Assembly (NCBI RefSeq): GCF_004522235.1
Contig: NZ_SDLT01000001.1
Coordinates: 248,001 to 312,000, forward strand
Direction of reading: 5' to 3'
Source of the DNA: Amycolatopsis nivea
GTDB lineage: Bacteria; Actinomycetota; Actinomycetes; Mycobacteriales; Pseudonocardiaceae
Length of the DNA stretch: 64,000 bases
Shown piece after piece: positions 53,065 to 61,752 of this stretch. The position numbers and the translations under genes are program-made. Within the stretch, counting starts at the first letter, position 1. Each line of letters begins with the position of its first letter. The notes under the pieces are model-generated. The model searched no databases and was not told the origin of the DNA. It was given only the letters and a program-made list of their open reading frames with translations.

Positions 53065-53646
53065 GTGGTCGAGGCTGGTCGTCCGGAGATACCTGCCGGA
53101 CCTGTCGCCGACGGCGAGCAGGGCGAGCTGTTCCCCGACGCCTCGCTGCCCGACGAGCTGGTCGGCTACCGCGGTCCCGCGGCCTGCCAGATCGCCGGGA
53201 TCACCTACCGCCAGCTGGACTACTGGGCGCGCACGAAGCTGGTCGCGCCCAGCATCCGGACGGCGCACGGTTCGGGGTCGCAGCGGCTGTACTCGTTCAA
53301 GGACATCCTGGTCCTCAAGGTCGTGAAGCGCCTGCTGGACACCGGGGTCTCGCTGCAGAACATCCGCGTCGCGGTCGACCATCTGCGCGTGCGCGGAGTG
53401 CGCGACCTGGCGAAGGTCACGCTGTTCTCCGACGGCACCACGGTGTACGAATGCACGTCGCCGGAGGAGATCGTGGATCTGCTTCAGGGCGGCCAGGGCG
53501 TGTTCGGCATCGCGGTCAGCGGGGCGATGCAGGAGATCAGCGGCACGATCCACGAGTTCCCGGCCGAGCGCGCCGACGGCGGACTGGTCGAGGCCGTCGT
53601 GCCGGACGAGCTGACCCAGCGCCGCAACGCCCGCCGCACGGGCTGA
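53065..53646 (+). CDS. MerR-family regulator
   Basis: A 193-residue MerR-type regulator (GITYRQLDYWARTKLVAPS, then SFKDILVLKVVKRLLDTG) matching Rv1830 by position after DUF151. It has no metal-binding cysteine pair. GTG with GGGGAGG upstream. It probably binds promoters of cell-envelope or division genes; this is not shown. Confidence 0.88.
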   Translation: MVEAGRPEIPAGPVADGEQGELFPDASLPDELVGYRGPAACQIAGITYRQLDYWARTKLVAPSIRTAHGSGSQRLYSFKDILVLKVVKRLLDTGVSLQNIRVAVDHLRVRGVRDLAKVTLFSDGTTVYECTSPEEIVDLLQGGQGVFGIAVSGAMQEISGTIHEFPAERADGGLVEAVVPDELTQRRNARRTG

Positions 53647-53685
53647 TCTTCGTCCGCGCTAGACTGGGCGCGCGATCGACGAACC

Positions 53686-53899
53686 CGCGCGGGAGAGACC
53701 GAACCGGCATCCCCGGTCCGGCGCCGAAGGAGCAAGTCCTCCCCGGAACCTCTCAGGCACCCTGGACCGCGCGGACGAGACGCCTCTGGAAAGCGCATCG
53801 GCAGGAGACCACCAGCCGGTGCCGCCGACGGTGCAAACCCGGCTATCCACGCGGGTGAAACTCTCAGGCGCCCCGCGGGGTACGGACAGAGTGGGGAGG
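53686..53899 (+). ncRNA. Tandem glycine riboswitch
   Basis: Two type-I-like aptamers lie in series. Aptamer 1 (about 53686-53793) has GGGAGAGACC, GCCGAAGGAGCAAGTCC, CTCTCAGGCACC and GACGAGACGCCTCTGGAAAG. Aptamer 2 (about 53794-53899) has GGAGACC, GCCGACGGTGCAAACC, CTCTCAGGCGCC and GGACAGAGTGGGG. It follows the merR stop by 40 bp. Such elements control gcvP/gcvT-type genes; none follows on this strand. Confidence 0.9.
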
Positions 53900-53988
53900 G
53901 CCACGCCTTTCGTCCGGCGTGGCGGCTTGGCCGGGTGAGGTTCAGACCTCCCGGGTGGTCTGAACCTCGTGCCTGTGGTCAAGACCAC
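53900..53988 (+). terminator. Stem-loops after the glycine riboswitch
   Basis: Three consecutive hairpins: GCCACGCC/GGCGTGGC (53900-53923), GAGGTTCAGACC/GGTCTGAACCTC (53937-53968, 12-bp perfect) and GTGGTC/GACCAC (53975-53988). There is no U-run. They could be the riboswitch's expression platform or a leftover terminator. Confidence 0.6.
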
Positions 53989-54009
53989 ATCCCCGGCGTT
54001 TCCGGCGGC

Positions 54010-54384
54010 TCAGCCCGGAATCTTGTCCAGGAAGCCGTGCACCTTGGCGATCCGGCCGTCGGCGATCTCCACGACGTCGAACCCGATCGCGATCGGCTCA
54101 GCGGCGCCGGGAGCCGACAGGTGCCACTGGAACCGCGCGAGATCGTGGTGCGCGTCCGGCTCCGCGGGCAGGCTGAAGACGAGCCCGGCGAACTGCGCCT
54201 GCGCGCCGCCGATGAACCCGTCGATCTCGTCCTGGCCGGCGACCGCGCCGAGCGGATCGGTGTAGGTCGCGCCCGGCGCGAAGACCTCCGAGACGAGCTG
54301 GCGGCGCCGCTGCGGGTCGGTCTCGTTCCAGACGTCGATGTAACGGCGGGCGAGGTCGGCGGCGGTCGGTGCGATGGTGGTCAT
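54010..54384 (-). CDS. SnoaL-like/NTF2-fold protein
   Basis: A 124-residue NTF2-like protein (DLARRYIDVWNETDPQRRRQ, ATYTDPLG, VHGFLDKIP). It lacks an obvious catalytic triad and could be an isomerase, cyclase or accessory protein. ATG with AAGGAG. It lies on the opposite strand to the riboswitch, so it is not its target. Confidence 0.75.
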   Translation of the reverse strand: MTTIAPTAADLARRYIDVWNETDPQRRRQLVSEVFAPGATYTDPLGAVAGQDEIDGFIGGAQAQFAGLVFSLPAEPDAHHDLARFQWHLSAPGAAEPIAIGFDVVEIADGRIAKVHGFLDKIPG

Positions 54385-54451
54385 GTCGGGGTTCTCCTTG
54401 CGTTGTCCCGTTTTCGGTAAGGCCAAGCCTGGCCGACGATCGGCGGCTGGT

Positions 54452-54472
54452 CGATTACGCGGGAGGTAATCG
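54452..54472. promoter_or_regulatory. CGATTAC/GTAATCG inverted repeat
   Basis: Seven-base perfect arms with a 7-nt spacer in the divergent promoter between the SnoaL-like and nucleotidyltransferase-like genes. Possible operator. Confidence 0.4.
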
Positions 54473-54494
54473 GCTGGCCGTGCTAAACCGGGGC

Positions 54495-55094
54495 ATGGAC
54501 TACGGCCGGATGGCGATCGACAGGCAGCTCGGGACCTTCCGCGAGCTCGTGACGCGCAACGAGCTGGTGCCGGAAGTGCTGGCACGGGCGGCGAAACTGG
54601 CTCTTCCCGGCTGGTACCTGACCGCGGGCTGCCTGTGCCAGACCGTGTGGAACGTGGTGACCGGACGCCCGCCCGCCGAGAGCATCAAGGATTACGACCT
54701 GTTCTACTTCGACGACTCGGATCTCAGCTGGGACGCGGAGAACGCGGTCATCGAGGAGGGCGCCCGGAGGTTCGGGGATCTCCCGATCACGGTGGAAATC
54801 CGCAACGAGGCGCGGGTGCATCTCTGGTACGAGGACCGCTTCGGCGTCCCGTGCGCGCCGTACCCGTCCACCGAGGCGGCCATCGACTCGTTCCCGTCCA
54901 CGACGCCCTGTCTGGGGATCCGGTTGGCCGAAGGAGGGGAGTGGCAGGTCTACGCGCCGCACGGGTTCGCGGACATGTTCAATCTCGTCGTCCGGCCCAA
55001 TCCCGGACACGCGCCGCGGAGCAGTTACGAGGCGAAAGCCCGGCGCTGGCAGGAACAATGGCCGGAGCTGACCGTCCTGCCTTGGCCCGGTTGA
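54495..55094 (+). CDS. Nucleotidyltransferase-like protein (NTP_transf_6 type)
   Basis: A 199-residue protein like the PF06042 family. It has YLTAGCLCQTVWNVVTGR, IKDYDLFYFDDSD with the metal-binding aspartates, and PYPSTEAAIDSFPSTTPC. Its substrate is unknown; an antitoxin-like or RNA-linked role is conceivable but unsupported. ATG 54495 chosen; a long frame upstream crosses the divergent promoter. Confidence 0.72.
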   Translation: MDYGRMAIDRQLGTFRELVTRNELVPEVLARAAKLALPGWYLTAGCLCQTVWNVVTGRPPAESIKDYDLFYFDDSDLSWDAENAVIEEGARRFGDLPITVEIRNEARVHLWYEDRFGVPCAPYPSTEAAIDSFPSTTPCLGIRLAEGGEWQVYAPHGFADMFNLVVRPNPGHAPRSSYEAKARRWQEQWPELTVLPWPG

Positions 55095-55116
55095 CGGGGT
55101 GCCGGCTCGGGCGTAC

Positions 55117-55145
55117 TTTCGATACGCAACGGGAGCGTATCGAAA
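55117..55145. promoter_or_regulatory. Perfect inverted-repeat operator of tetR/nmrA pair
   Basis: TTTCGATACGC and GCGTATCGAAA are exact complements with a 7-nt spacer. The site ends 9 bp before the TetR gene and is a likely autoregulatory operator. Confidence 0.72.
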
Positions 55146-55154
55146 AGAGGCATC

Positions 55155-55730
55155 GTGTCGGAGGAGTTCTCGGTGGGCAGGCCGCGTGATGCCCGAAGGG
55201 ATGCCGCGATCCACGAGGCGGCCCTCGCGCTGCTGCCCGAAGTCGGCTACGACCAGTTGTCCATCGAGGCGATCGCGGCCCGCGCCGGTGTTGCCAAGAC
55301 GACGGTTTACCGGCGCTACCGCGACAAGGCGGCTGTCGTCGCGGCGGCGGCGGAGCAGCGGCAAACCTCGGCTCCGCCCGAGGCCGTCTCCGGCGGACTG
55401 CGGGAAAACTTGCTGGCCGTCGTGCGGTGGCTGGCGCGCGAGATCGCCGAGCAGGAGATCGGGGTGCTGGGCGCGCTGTTCGCGGGGATGCGCAGCGATC
55501 CGCGGCTCGCGGACGAGATGCGCCGGATCCTCCGCCGGGACCAGGCGGCGATGGCGGATCGGGTGCGGCGCACCGCATCGGCGCCTGGTGCGGCCGAACT
55601 GTTCGCCGAGGTCGCGCCGGGAGTGATCGTGCACCGGATCGTCTTCGCCGGCGAACCGTGCGACGACCGGTTCCTGCGGCATCTCGTGGACGACATCCTG
55701 CTGCCATTGCTGAAGGGAATCCGGAGATGA
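55155..55730 (+). CDS. TetR-family regulator
   Basis: A 191-residue regulator with helix-turn-helix SIEAIAARAGVAKTTVYRRY (about 36-55). GTG start with AGAGG. It is coupled to the NAD(P)-binding gene (ATGA), which it probably controls together with itself. Confidence 0.87.
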   Translation: MSEEFSVGRPRDARRDAAIHEAALALLPEVGYDQLSIEAIAARAGVAKTTVYRRYRDKAAVVAAAAEQRQTSAPPEAVSGGLRENLLAVVRWLAREIAEQEIGVLGALFAGMRSDPRLADEMRRILRRDQAAMADRVRRTASAPGAAELFAEVAPGVIVHRIVFAGEPCDDRFLRHLVDDILLPLLKGIRR

Positions 55731-56545
55731 TCGTGATCACGGGGGCGACCGGCGCGCTCAACGGGGCGACTGTGGAGCATCTGCTCAAGCGCGTCCCGGC
55801 GGAGGAGATCGGCGTCAGCGTCCGGGATGTCGCCAAGGCGCGGCACTTAGCGGACCGGGGCGTACGGGTGCGGCAGGGGTCCTACGAGGATCCCGAGGCA
55901 TTGCGGAAATCGTTCGAGGGGGCGGAAAAAGTCCTGCTGGTGTCCTCGAACGATCCGCACGCGGACGGGGTCAGCCTGCATCGGGCGGGCGTTGAGGCGG
56001 CGGTAGCGGCCGGGGCGCAACGGATTCTGTACACCAGCCATCAGAATTCCCGGATGGACACACCTTTTCCGCCAGGCCCGGAGCACGCGGCGACCGAGCG
56101 GATCCTCGCCGGGTCCGGGGTCGCGTGGACCGCGCTGCGGAACGGTTTTTACGCGCACAGCATCGGCTGGCTGCTCGGGAACTGGCGGGAGGACGGGGTG
56201 ATCGCGGCCCCGGAGGACGGCCCGGTTTCGTGGACCGATCGGGCTGATGTCGCGGAAGCGGCGGCGGTGATTCTGGCCGGGGACAGGGAGTTCGACGGGC
56301 CGGTTGCGCTGACCGCGCGGCAGGCGGTGACGTTCGACGACGTGGCCGAGCTCGCGTCGCGGGTCAGCGGGCGTGCGGTGCGGCGCGTAGTGGTAGCGGA
56401 CGAGGAGTGGGTCGCGGGCGAGCCGGAGGAAGTGGCGCGGATGAAGCTGTCGATGTTCGAGGCCTCCCGGCAAGGCCACTTTGCCGAGACGAGCCCAGTA
56501 CTGGCCGAGCTTCTCGGCCGCGAACCACGCGGAATCACGCTCTAG
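55727..56545 (+). CDS. NmrA-like NAD(P)-binding reductase
   Basis: A 272-residue Rossmann protein with MIVITGATGALNG at the N-terminus, VLLVSSND, and ALRNGFYA. It resembles quinone oxidoreductase QorB/NmrA proteins that reduce quinones or sense redox. It overlaps the convergent LysR gene by 11 bp. Confidence 0.83.
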   Translation: MIVITGATGALNGATVEHLLKRVPAEEIGVSVRDVAKARHLADRGVRVRQGSYEDPEALRKSFEGAEKVLLVSSNDPHADGVSLHRAGVEAAVAAGAQRILYTSHQNSRMDTPFPPGPEHAATERILAGSGVAWTALRNGFYAHSIGWLLGNWREDGVIAAPEDGPVSWTDRADVAEAAAVILAGDREFDGPVALTARQAVTFDDVAELASRVSGRAVRRVVVADEEWVAGEPEEVARMKLSMFEASRQGHFAETSPVLAELLGREPRGITL

Positions 56546-57437
56546 CACCGAAAAACTCCCGGCAGAAAGTGCGAAACGTCTCCGCCCGCCGAGTCAGCCG
56601 CGCACCCTCCGCGCGAGCCAGCACGACCGGTGTCGTCGGGACTCGCTCCCGCAGCGGACGTACCGCGAATGGCGTGCCCTCGACGGAAAGTTCCAGCGGC
56701 GGCCGCTGCACCGAGAGGGTGTAGCCGAGTCCTCGCGCCACTAACGCGCGAGCGAGTTCGAAGCTCGTCGTGCGGTGTGCGACCGGCATCGGCAGGCCGA
56801 CCGCGGCGAAGACGTCCCGGAAATAGCGTTCCGACGGCGGTACGTCCAGCAGGATGAACGGCTCGTCGGCCAAGGCGCGCAACGAAACCGTCTTCCGGCG
56901 CGCCAAGGGATGCGCCGACGGGAGGAGCACGCTCGGCGGCTGGTCGTAGAGCTGGTCCACTGCGATGCCCGGCACGAGATCCTGCCGGTACAGCACGGCG
57001 AGGTCGCAGCGGCCTTCCAGCAGGAGGTGCTGCAGGTCCGGCAGGGTGCCTTCGACGAAGGAGACGTCGACTTCCGGGTGCTGGGTGCGGAAAGTCGCCA
57101 GCGCGGCGGGCACGTGCAACGGCGCGAGCGGGGTGTAGCAGCCGAAATTCAGGCGTCCGGCGAGGTCTTGGCCGTAGTCGCGGGCAGTGGTGCCGAGTTC
57201 CGCCACCGAGGTGAGCACCGCGCGGGCCTCGCCGACGACCTGGCGCCCGGCGTCGGTCAGCGCGGTCGTGCGGCCGGGGCCGCGGAGGATGAGCTGGACG
57301 CCCAAAGTCCGTTCCAGCGAAGCGATCGCCAGCGACACCGCCGACTGCGACACGTGGCAGCTGTCCGCGGCCGCGGTGAGGCCGCCGGTGTCGGCGACCG
57401 CGACCAGGTACTCGAGCTGGCGCAACGAGGGTGACAT
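56535..57437 (-). CDS. LysR-family regulator
   Basis: A 300-residue LysR regulator with an N-terminal winged helix (LRQLEYLVAVADTGGLTAAA, SQSAVSLAIASLE) and a periplasmic-binding-like effector domain. It is divergent from the nitroreductase gene by 70 bp, its likely target. Confidence 0.87.
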   Translation of the reverse strand: MSPSLRQLEYLVAVADTGGLTAAADSCHVSQSAVSLAIASLERTLGVQLILRGPGRTTALTDAGRQVVGEARAVLTSVAELGTTARDYGQDLAGRLNFGCYTPLAPLHVPAALATFRTQHPEVDVSFVEGTLPDLQHLLLEGRCDLAVLYRQDLVPGIAVDQLYDQPPSVLLPSAHPLARRKTVSLRALADEPFILLDVPPSERYFRDVFAAVGLPMPVAHRTTSFELARALVARGLGYTLSVQRPPLELSVEGTPFAVRPLRERVPTTPVVLARAEGARLTRRAETFRTFCREFFGARA

Positions 57438-57439
57438 CA

Positions 57440-57472
57440 GTTCAGCTTATGTCCTTCACCAGAAATGTGAAC
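57440..57472. promoter_or_regulatory. LysR-type operator candidates
   Basis: The divergent 70-bp region carries TTCAC-N7-GTGAA (57455-57471) and a wider GTTCA...TGAAC pair (57440-57472). These resemble T-N11-A LysR sites. Confidence 0.5.
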
Positions 57473-57507
57473 TGGACCGATGACCGTCGACGCGGCAGGG
57501 TCGGGGC

Positions 57508-58197
57508 ATGACCCGGCACCAGCACCCGTTCGTCCCGTACGCGCCGCCGCGGCTGTCCCCGGAGGAGAGCCTCGCGCGAGGGCAGGAGCTGTACCGGCTG
57601 CTCGACCGCCGCCGGTCGGTCCGCTGGTTCTCCCCGGACCCGGTGCCGCTCGAAGCGATCGAGACCGCGGTGCGGATCGCGAACACCGCGCCGAGCGGGG
57701 CGCACCACCAGCCGTGGACGTTCGTCGCGACGGCCGCCCCGGACGTCAAGCGCGCGGTCCGCGAGGCGGCCGAGGTCGAGGAGCGGAAGTTCTACCGCGA
57801 ACGCAACGCGCCGGACTGGCACGCGGCGCTCGCCCGGCTCGAAACCGACGAGCACAAGGAATTCCTCGAGGTCGCGCCGTGGCTGGTGGTCGCGTTCGCG
57901 CAGAAGAGCACCCCGCTGCCGGACGGTTCGCTGCGGAAGAACTACTACGTCAACGAGAGCGTCGGGATCGCGTGCGGCATGTTCATCACGGCGCTGCACA
58001 CGATGGGGTTGGCGACGTTGACGCATACGCCGAATCCGATGGGTTTCCTCAACGAGGTTTTCGAGCGGCCGGTGACTGAGCGGCCGTACATCTTGTTCCC
58101 GGTGGGTTATCCCGCGCCGGACTGTGAGGTGCCGGATCTGGACCGCAAGCCGCTGGCGGAGGCGTTGGTGGTGCACGCGCCGTTACCTCAGGGGTAA
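57508..58197 (+). CDS. Nitroreductase-family flavoprotein
   Basis: A 229-residue FMN protein of the nitroreductase/iodotyrosine-dehalogenase-like group (RRSVRWFSPDPVP, NTAPSGAHHQPW, ESVGIACGMFITALH). It reduces nitro, halo or quinone compounds with NAD(P)H. It is divergent from the LysR gene. Confidence 0.83.
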   Translation: MTRHQHPFVPYAPPRLSPEESLARGQELYRLLDRRRSVRWFSPDPVPLEAIETAVRIANTAPSGAHHQPWTFVATAAPDVKRAVREAAEVEERKFYRERNAPDWHAALARLETDEHKEFLEVAPWLVVAFAQKSTPLPDGSLRKNYYVNESVGIACGMFITALHTMGLATLTHTPNPMGFLNEVFERPVTERPYILFPVGYPAPDCEVPDLDRKPLAEALVVHAPLPQG

Positions 58198-58233
58198 TGG
58201 TCTCCCGGCGCGCGACCCCGTAGCTTCGGACGC

Positions 58234-59031
58234 GTGACGACCACGGTGAAGGCCCCGATCGGCGAACTGCTCCGGGAATGGCGCGACCGCCGCCGCATCA
58301 GTCAGCTCGATCTCGCGATCTCGGCGGACATCTCGACGCGCCACCTGAGCTTCGTGGAGACCGGCCGGTCCAAGCCGAGCCGGGACATGGTGCTGCGGCT
58401 GGGCGAGCATCTCGACATCCCGCTGCGCGAACGCAACCGCCTGCTGCTCGCCGCGGGCTACGCGCCCGCCTACGGCGAGTCCGACATCGGAGCGCCGGAA
58501 ATGACCGTGATCCGCGAAGCCGTCCGGCGGCTGCTCGCCGGGCACGACCCGTATCCGGCGGCGGTGGTCGACCGCGGCTGGAATCTCGTCGACGCCAACC
58601 TCAGCCTCGGCGTGCTCACCGAGGGCATCGCGCCGTCGCTGCTGACCGGTCCGGTGAACGTGCTGCGCGCGACGCTGCACCCGGACGGGATGGCGCCGCG
58701 GGTGCTGAACCTGGGGGAATGGCGCGCGCATCTGCTGGGACGGCTGCGCCGTCAGGTCGAGCAGACCGCGGACGCCGGGCTCGCCGAGCTGCTGGAGGAA
58801 CTGCGCGGGTATCCGTGCGACGACGAGGTCCCCGAGGTGGAGATCCCCGGCCCGGGCGACATTTTCGTGCCGTTGCGCTACCGGCACGGGGATCTGGAGC
58901 TGACGTTCTTCAGCACGGTCGCGACCTTCGGGACGCCGCTGGACGTGACGGTCGCCGAGCTGGTGATCGAGTCGTTCTATCCGGCCGACCCGGCGACGGC
59001 GGCGTTCCTGCGCGAGCGCGTGACCGGCTGA
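58234..59031 (+). CDS. XRE-family regulator, MmyB-like
   Basis: A 265-residue regulator with an N-terminal XRE helix-turn-helix (RISQLDLAISADISTRHLSF, about 22-41) and a C-terminal MmyB-type ligand domain (YPAAVVDRGWNLVDANLSLG; LTFFSTVATFGTPLDVT). Such proteins occur widely in actinomycetes, often next to a dehydrogenase. It probably controls neighbours; ligand unknown. Confidence 0.85.
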   Translation: MTTTVKAPIGELLREWRDRRRISQLDLAISADISTRHLSFVETGRSKPSRDMVLRLGEHLDIPLRERNRLLLAAGYAPAYGESDIGAPEMTVIREAVRRLLAGHDPYPAAVVDRGWNLVDANLSLGVLTEGIAPSLLTGPVNVLRATLHPDGMAPRVLNLGEWRAHLLGRLRRQVEQTADAGLAELLEELRGYPCDDEVPEVEIPGPGDIFVPLRYRHGDLELTFFSTVATFGTPLDVTVAELVIESFYPADPATAAFLRERVTG

Positions 59032-59051
59032 GCGCCGCTACGATCGGGGCC

Positions 59052-60038
59052 ATGCGGGCGTTCGTGGTGACCGGACCGGGGGAGGCCGGGCCTGCCGAGG
59101 TGCCGGAGCCGGAGGCCGGGGTCGGCGAGGTCGTGGTCGACGTGGAGCGGGCCGGGGTGTGCGGCACCGACGTCGAGTTCTTCACCGGCGAAATGCAGTA
59201 CCTCGCCGACGGGCACGCCCGGTACCCGATGCGGCTCGGCCACGAATGGTGCGGCACGGTGTCGGCGGTCGGCCGGGGCGTGCATCCGGCGTGGGTGGGC
59301 CGCCGCGTCACCGGCGACACGATGCTCGGGTGCGGGGACTGCCGGCGGTGCCGGGGCGGGCATCAGCACGTCTGCGCGGACCGGCAGGAGGTCGGCATCC
59401 GCGGCGGCCGGGCGGGAGCGCTCGCCGAACGCCTCGCCGTGCCGGTGCGCTCGCTGCACGAACTGCCGGACGCGGTGGATCCCGTCGCGGGCGCGCTGGC
59501 CGAACCGGGCGGCAACGCCTTCCGGGCGGCGCGGGCGGCCGCGGGCGAACGGGTGCTGGTCCTCGGCCCGGGGACGATCGGGTTGCTCACCGCGCTGTTC
59601 CTCCGGGCCGCGGGAAGCGAGGTCCATCTTGTCGGCGCGACGCCGTGGTCGGTGGAATTCGCGCGCGGCTTGGGTTTTTCCGCCGGGACGAGCGTTCCGG
59701 AGCCGCCGTTCGACGCGGTGGTCGACGCGACCGGCGATCCTTCCGCTCCCGCGCTCGCCGCCGAGGTGGTCGAACCCGCGGGCCGGATCGTCTGCATCGG
59801 GCTGTCCGGGCGGCCGAGCCTGCTGGACACGCGGATGCTGGCGTTGAAGGACGTCACCGCGATTGGCGTGCTGAGCGGTTCGCCGGGCTTGGCGCAGGCG
59901 ATCGACGCGTACGCGTCCGGCGAGGTGGATCCGCGGCCGCTGGTGGCGGCGACGGTCGGGTTGGGCGAGGTCGCGGCGGTGCTCGGCGGGGAGCGGCCGG
60001 CGGGGGCGCCGAAGATCCACGTCGACCCGCGCCGGTAA
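59052..60038 (+). CDS. Zinc-dependent alcohol/polyol dehydrogenase
   Basis: A 328-residue MDR dehydrogenase with both zinc sites: catalytic Cys37 (GVCGTD) and His64/Glu65 (GHEWCG), structural Cys94, Cys97, Cys100 and Cys108. The NAD motif GPGTIGLL is present. It oxidises an unknown alcohol or polyol. The ATG follows GGGGCC. Confidence 0.87.
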   Translation: MRAFVVTGPGEAGPAEVPEPEAGVGEVVVDVERAGVCGTDVEFFTGEMQYLADGHARYPMRLGHEWCGTVSAVGRGVHPAWVGRRVTGDTMLGCGDCRRCRGGHQHVCADRQEVGIRGGRAGALAERLAVPVRSLHELPDAVDPVAGALAEPGGNAFRAARAAAGERVLVLGPGTIGLLTALFLRAAGSEVHLVGATPWSVEFARGLGFSAGTSVPEPPFDAVVDATGDPSAPALAAEVVEPAGRIVCIGLSGRPSLLDTRMLALKDVTAIGVLSGSPGLAQAIDAYASGEVDPRPLVAATVGLGEVAAVLGGERPAGAPKIHVDPRR

Positions 60039-60078
60039 CCAGGTTGCCCGGCGGGCGCGGAAACGAGAGGGTCGGGAC

Positions 60079-60564
60079 ATGAGTGCCGACCTGACTTTCC
60101 GCCAGCCGACCGAAAACGACCACGCGCGCGTGCTCGCCGCGCTGGGACCGTGGTGGGGCGGCCTGAAGGGCGAAGCCGGTGCGCAGGAGCGGGCGCTGCT
60201 GGTGCCGCGGCTGTACTTCCAGCACTTCACCACGACGAGCCGCCTGGTGGAGCGTCCGGACGGGACGCTGGCGGCCTTCCTGATCGGCTTCGTCTCGCAG
60301 ACCGACCCCGACACCGCCTACATCCACTTCGTCGGCGTCGACCCGGCGCTGCACGGGCAGGGGATCGGCCGTTCGCTGTACGAGTGGTTCTTCGGGCAGG
60401 TGCGGGAATCGGGGGTGCGCAAGGTGAAGTGCATCACCAGCCCGCAGAACACCGCGTCGCGCGCGTACCACGCCCGGCTCGGGTTCGAGGTGTCCGACGT
60501 ACTCCCGGATTACGACGGGCCGGGCTTGGACCGGGTCGCGTTCACCCGTAGCATCGCGGCCTGA
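60079..60564 (+). CDS. GNAT acetyltransferase
   Basis: A 161-residue N-acetyltransferase with the acetyl-CoA loop VDPALHGQGIGRSLYE (88-103) and NTASRAYHARLGF. Its acceptor is unknown. ATG with GAGAGGG. Confidence 0.85.
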   Translation: MSADLTFRQPTENDHARVLAALGPWWGGLKGEAGAQERALLVPRLYFQHFTTTSRLVERPDGTLAAFLIGFVSQTDPDTAYIHFVGVDPALHGQGIGRSLYEWFFGQVRESGVRKVKCITSPQNTASRAYHARLGFEVSDVLPDYDGPGLDRVAFTRSIAA

Positions 60565-60621
60565 CTCCCGGCAGAACGCGGATCCGGCTTCGGGAGCGGG
60601 CTGGCCGGGTATGCGGTCGGC

Positions 60622-61119
60622 ATGGGAGGACGAAGACCGGAGGAGCTGGAACCTGGCGAGACGGTGCTGTGGACCGGCCAGTCGCCACCCGAACGGAGAA
60701 ACCGGTGGCTGCGGCTGGGATTGCTCGGGTGTGTGCTCGGACTGTTCGTGCTCGGAGCCGCCGGGGGCTGGGACATCGTGTTCCGCGTCGCGGGGATCGC
60801 GCTGACCTGCACGCTGCTCGAGCGGTACAGCATGAAGAGGACGCTCACCCGCGGCCGCTACACCGTCACGACCCGGCGGGTCTTGGTCGAAGGCTCGTGG
60901 TGGGGGCGGCCGATCTGGCGCACTGAGCGCCTGGCGGATCTCGTGAAGCCTTCGATCACCGACTACCGGGGCGGCCGGGCGGTCGAGTTCGGCGACCGGG
61001 AGAAGCGCGAACTCACCGGGCATCGCGCCAGCGGAGCGCTGATCGCCCCGCTGGCGCTGTTCGTGGGCGATGAGGCGAACCAGGTGCTCGAAGTGGTTCG
61101 CGCGGCGCAGAAGCGCTGA
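60622..61119 (+). CDS. Membrane protein with PH-like domain
   Basis: A 165-residue protein. Two N-terminal hydrophobic helices (LRLGLLGCVLGLFVLGAAGG; IVFRVAGIALTCTLL) precede a PH-like region (RGRYTVTTRRVLVEGSWWGR). I recognise only general resemblance to bacterial PH-domain proteins. Function unknown. Confidence 0.6.
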   Translation: MGGRRPEELEPGETVLWTGQSPPERRNRWLRLGLLGCVLGLFVLGAAGGWDIVFRVAGIALTCTLLERYSMKRTLTRGRYTVTTRRVLVEGSWWGRPIWRTERLADLVKPSITDYRGGRAVEFGDREKRELTGHRASGALIAPLALFVGDEANQVLEVVRAAQKR

Positions 61120-61230
61120 GCAGGCCGTCGGTTCACCGATCAAGCCGTTGAGCGCGTACGCGAGCTGCCGTCAGGTAGGCGAGAACCGCGTCCGGGCGTG
61201 GATGCACCGTAAAGGGGCGCGAGACCGTGG

Positions 61231-61671
61231 TCACCGGGCTTCGATGACCGTCCGAAACTGTTCGGCAGCCCGCTCGACCTTCTTCTGCGGATCGGCCAGC
61301 AGCGAAGCGACCGCCTCGCCGAGTTTGCCTGCCGGGGGCTCGTATTCGAGGGAGATCTCCACGCCGGTGCGGCCGTGGCCCTTGTCGTCGAACCGGACGA
61401 CGCCGGAGTTGCGCACGTCCGGATCGGCGTCGTCGACCGTGGTCCAGGCGATCTTGCGCGGCGGTGCGTCCTCCACGATCCGGGCCTGCCATTCCACTGT
61501 GGACCCTGCGGGTCCGTCGACCTTCCACCGGGTGCGCGTCCCGTTGCCGTCCAGGGCTTCGACCGACTGGACGTCGGAGAAGAGCTCCGGCAGCCGGGTC
61601 AGCGGACGCCACCAGTCGTAGCACGCCTGCGCGGGAGCGTTGACCTCGACGTAATGCGCTGCAGCAGCCAT
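61231..61671 (-). CDS. SRPBCC-family protein
   Basis: A 146-residue START/Bet v1-fold protein (HYVEVNAPAQACYDWWRPL, GVEISLEYEPPAGKLGEAV). Members bind hydrophobic ligands or act as cyclase-like proteins. ATG with GAGGAAAGG. Confidence 0.8.
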   Translation of the reverse strand: MAAAAHYVEVNAPAQACYDWWRPLTRLPELFSDVQSVEALDGNGTRTRWKVDGPAGSTVEWQARIVEDAPPRKIAWTTVDDADPDVRNSGVVRFDDKGHGRTGVEISLEYEPPAGKLGEAVASLLADPQKKVERAAEQFRTVIEAR

Positions 61672-61752
61672 GGGCACCTTTCCTCGGAGTTCAGCGAAGT
61701 CTTGCCGAACTCCCCGGCTACCCGGCTGATCGGAGGCGCAAACCGCCCGCGG

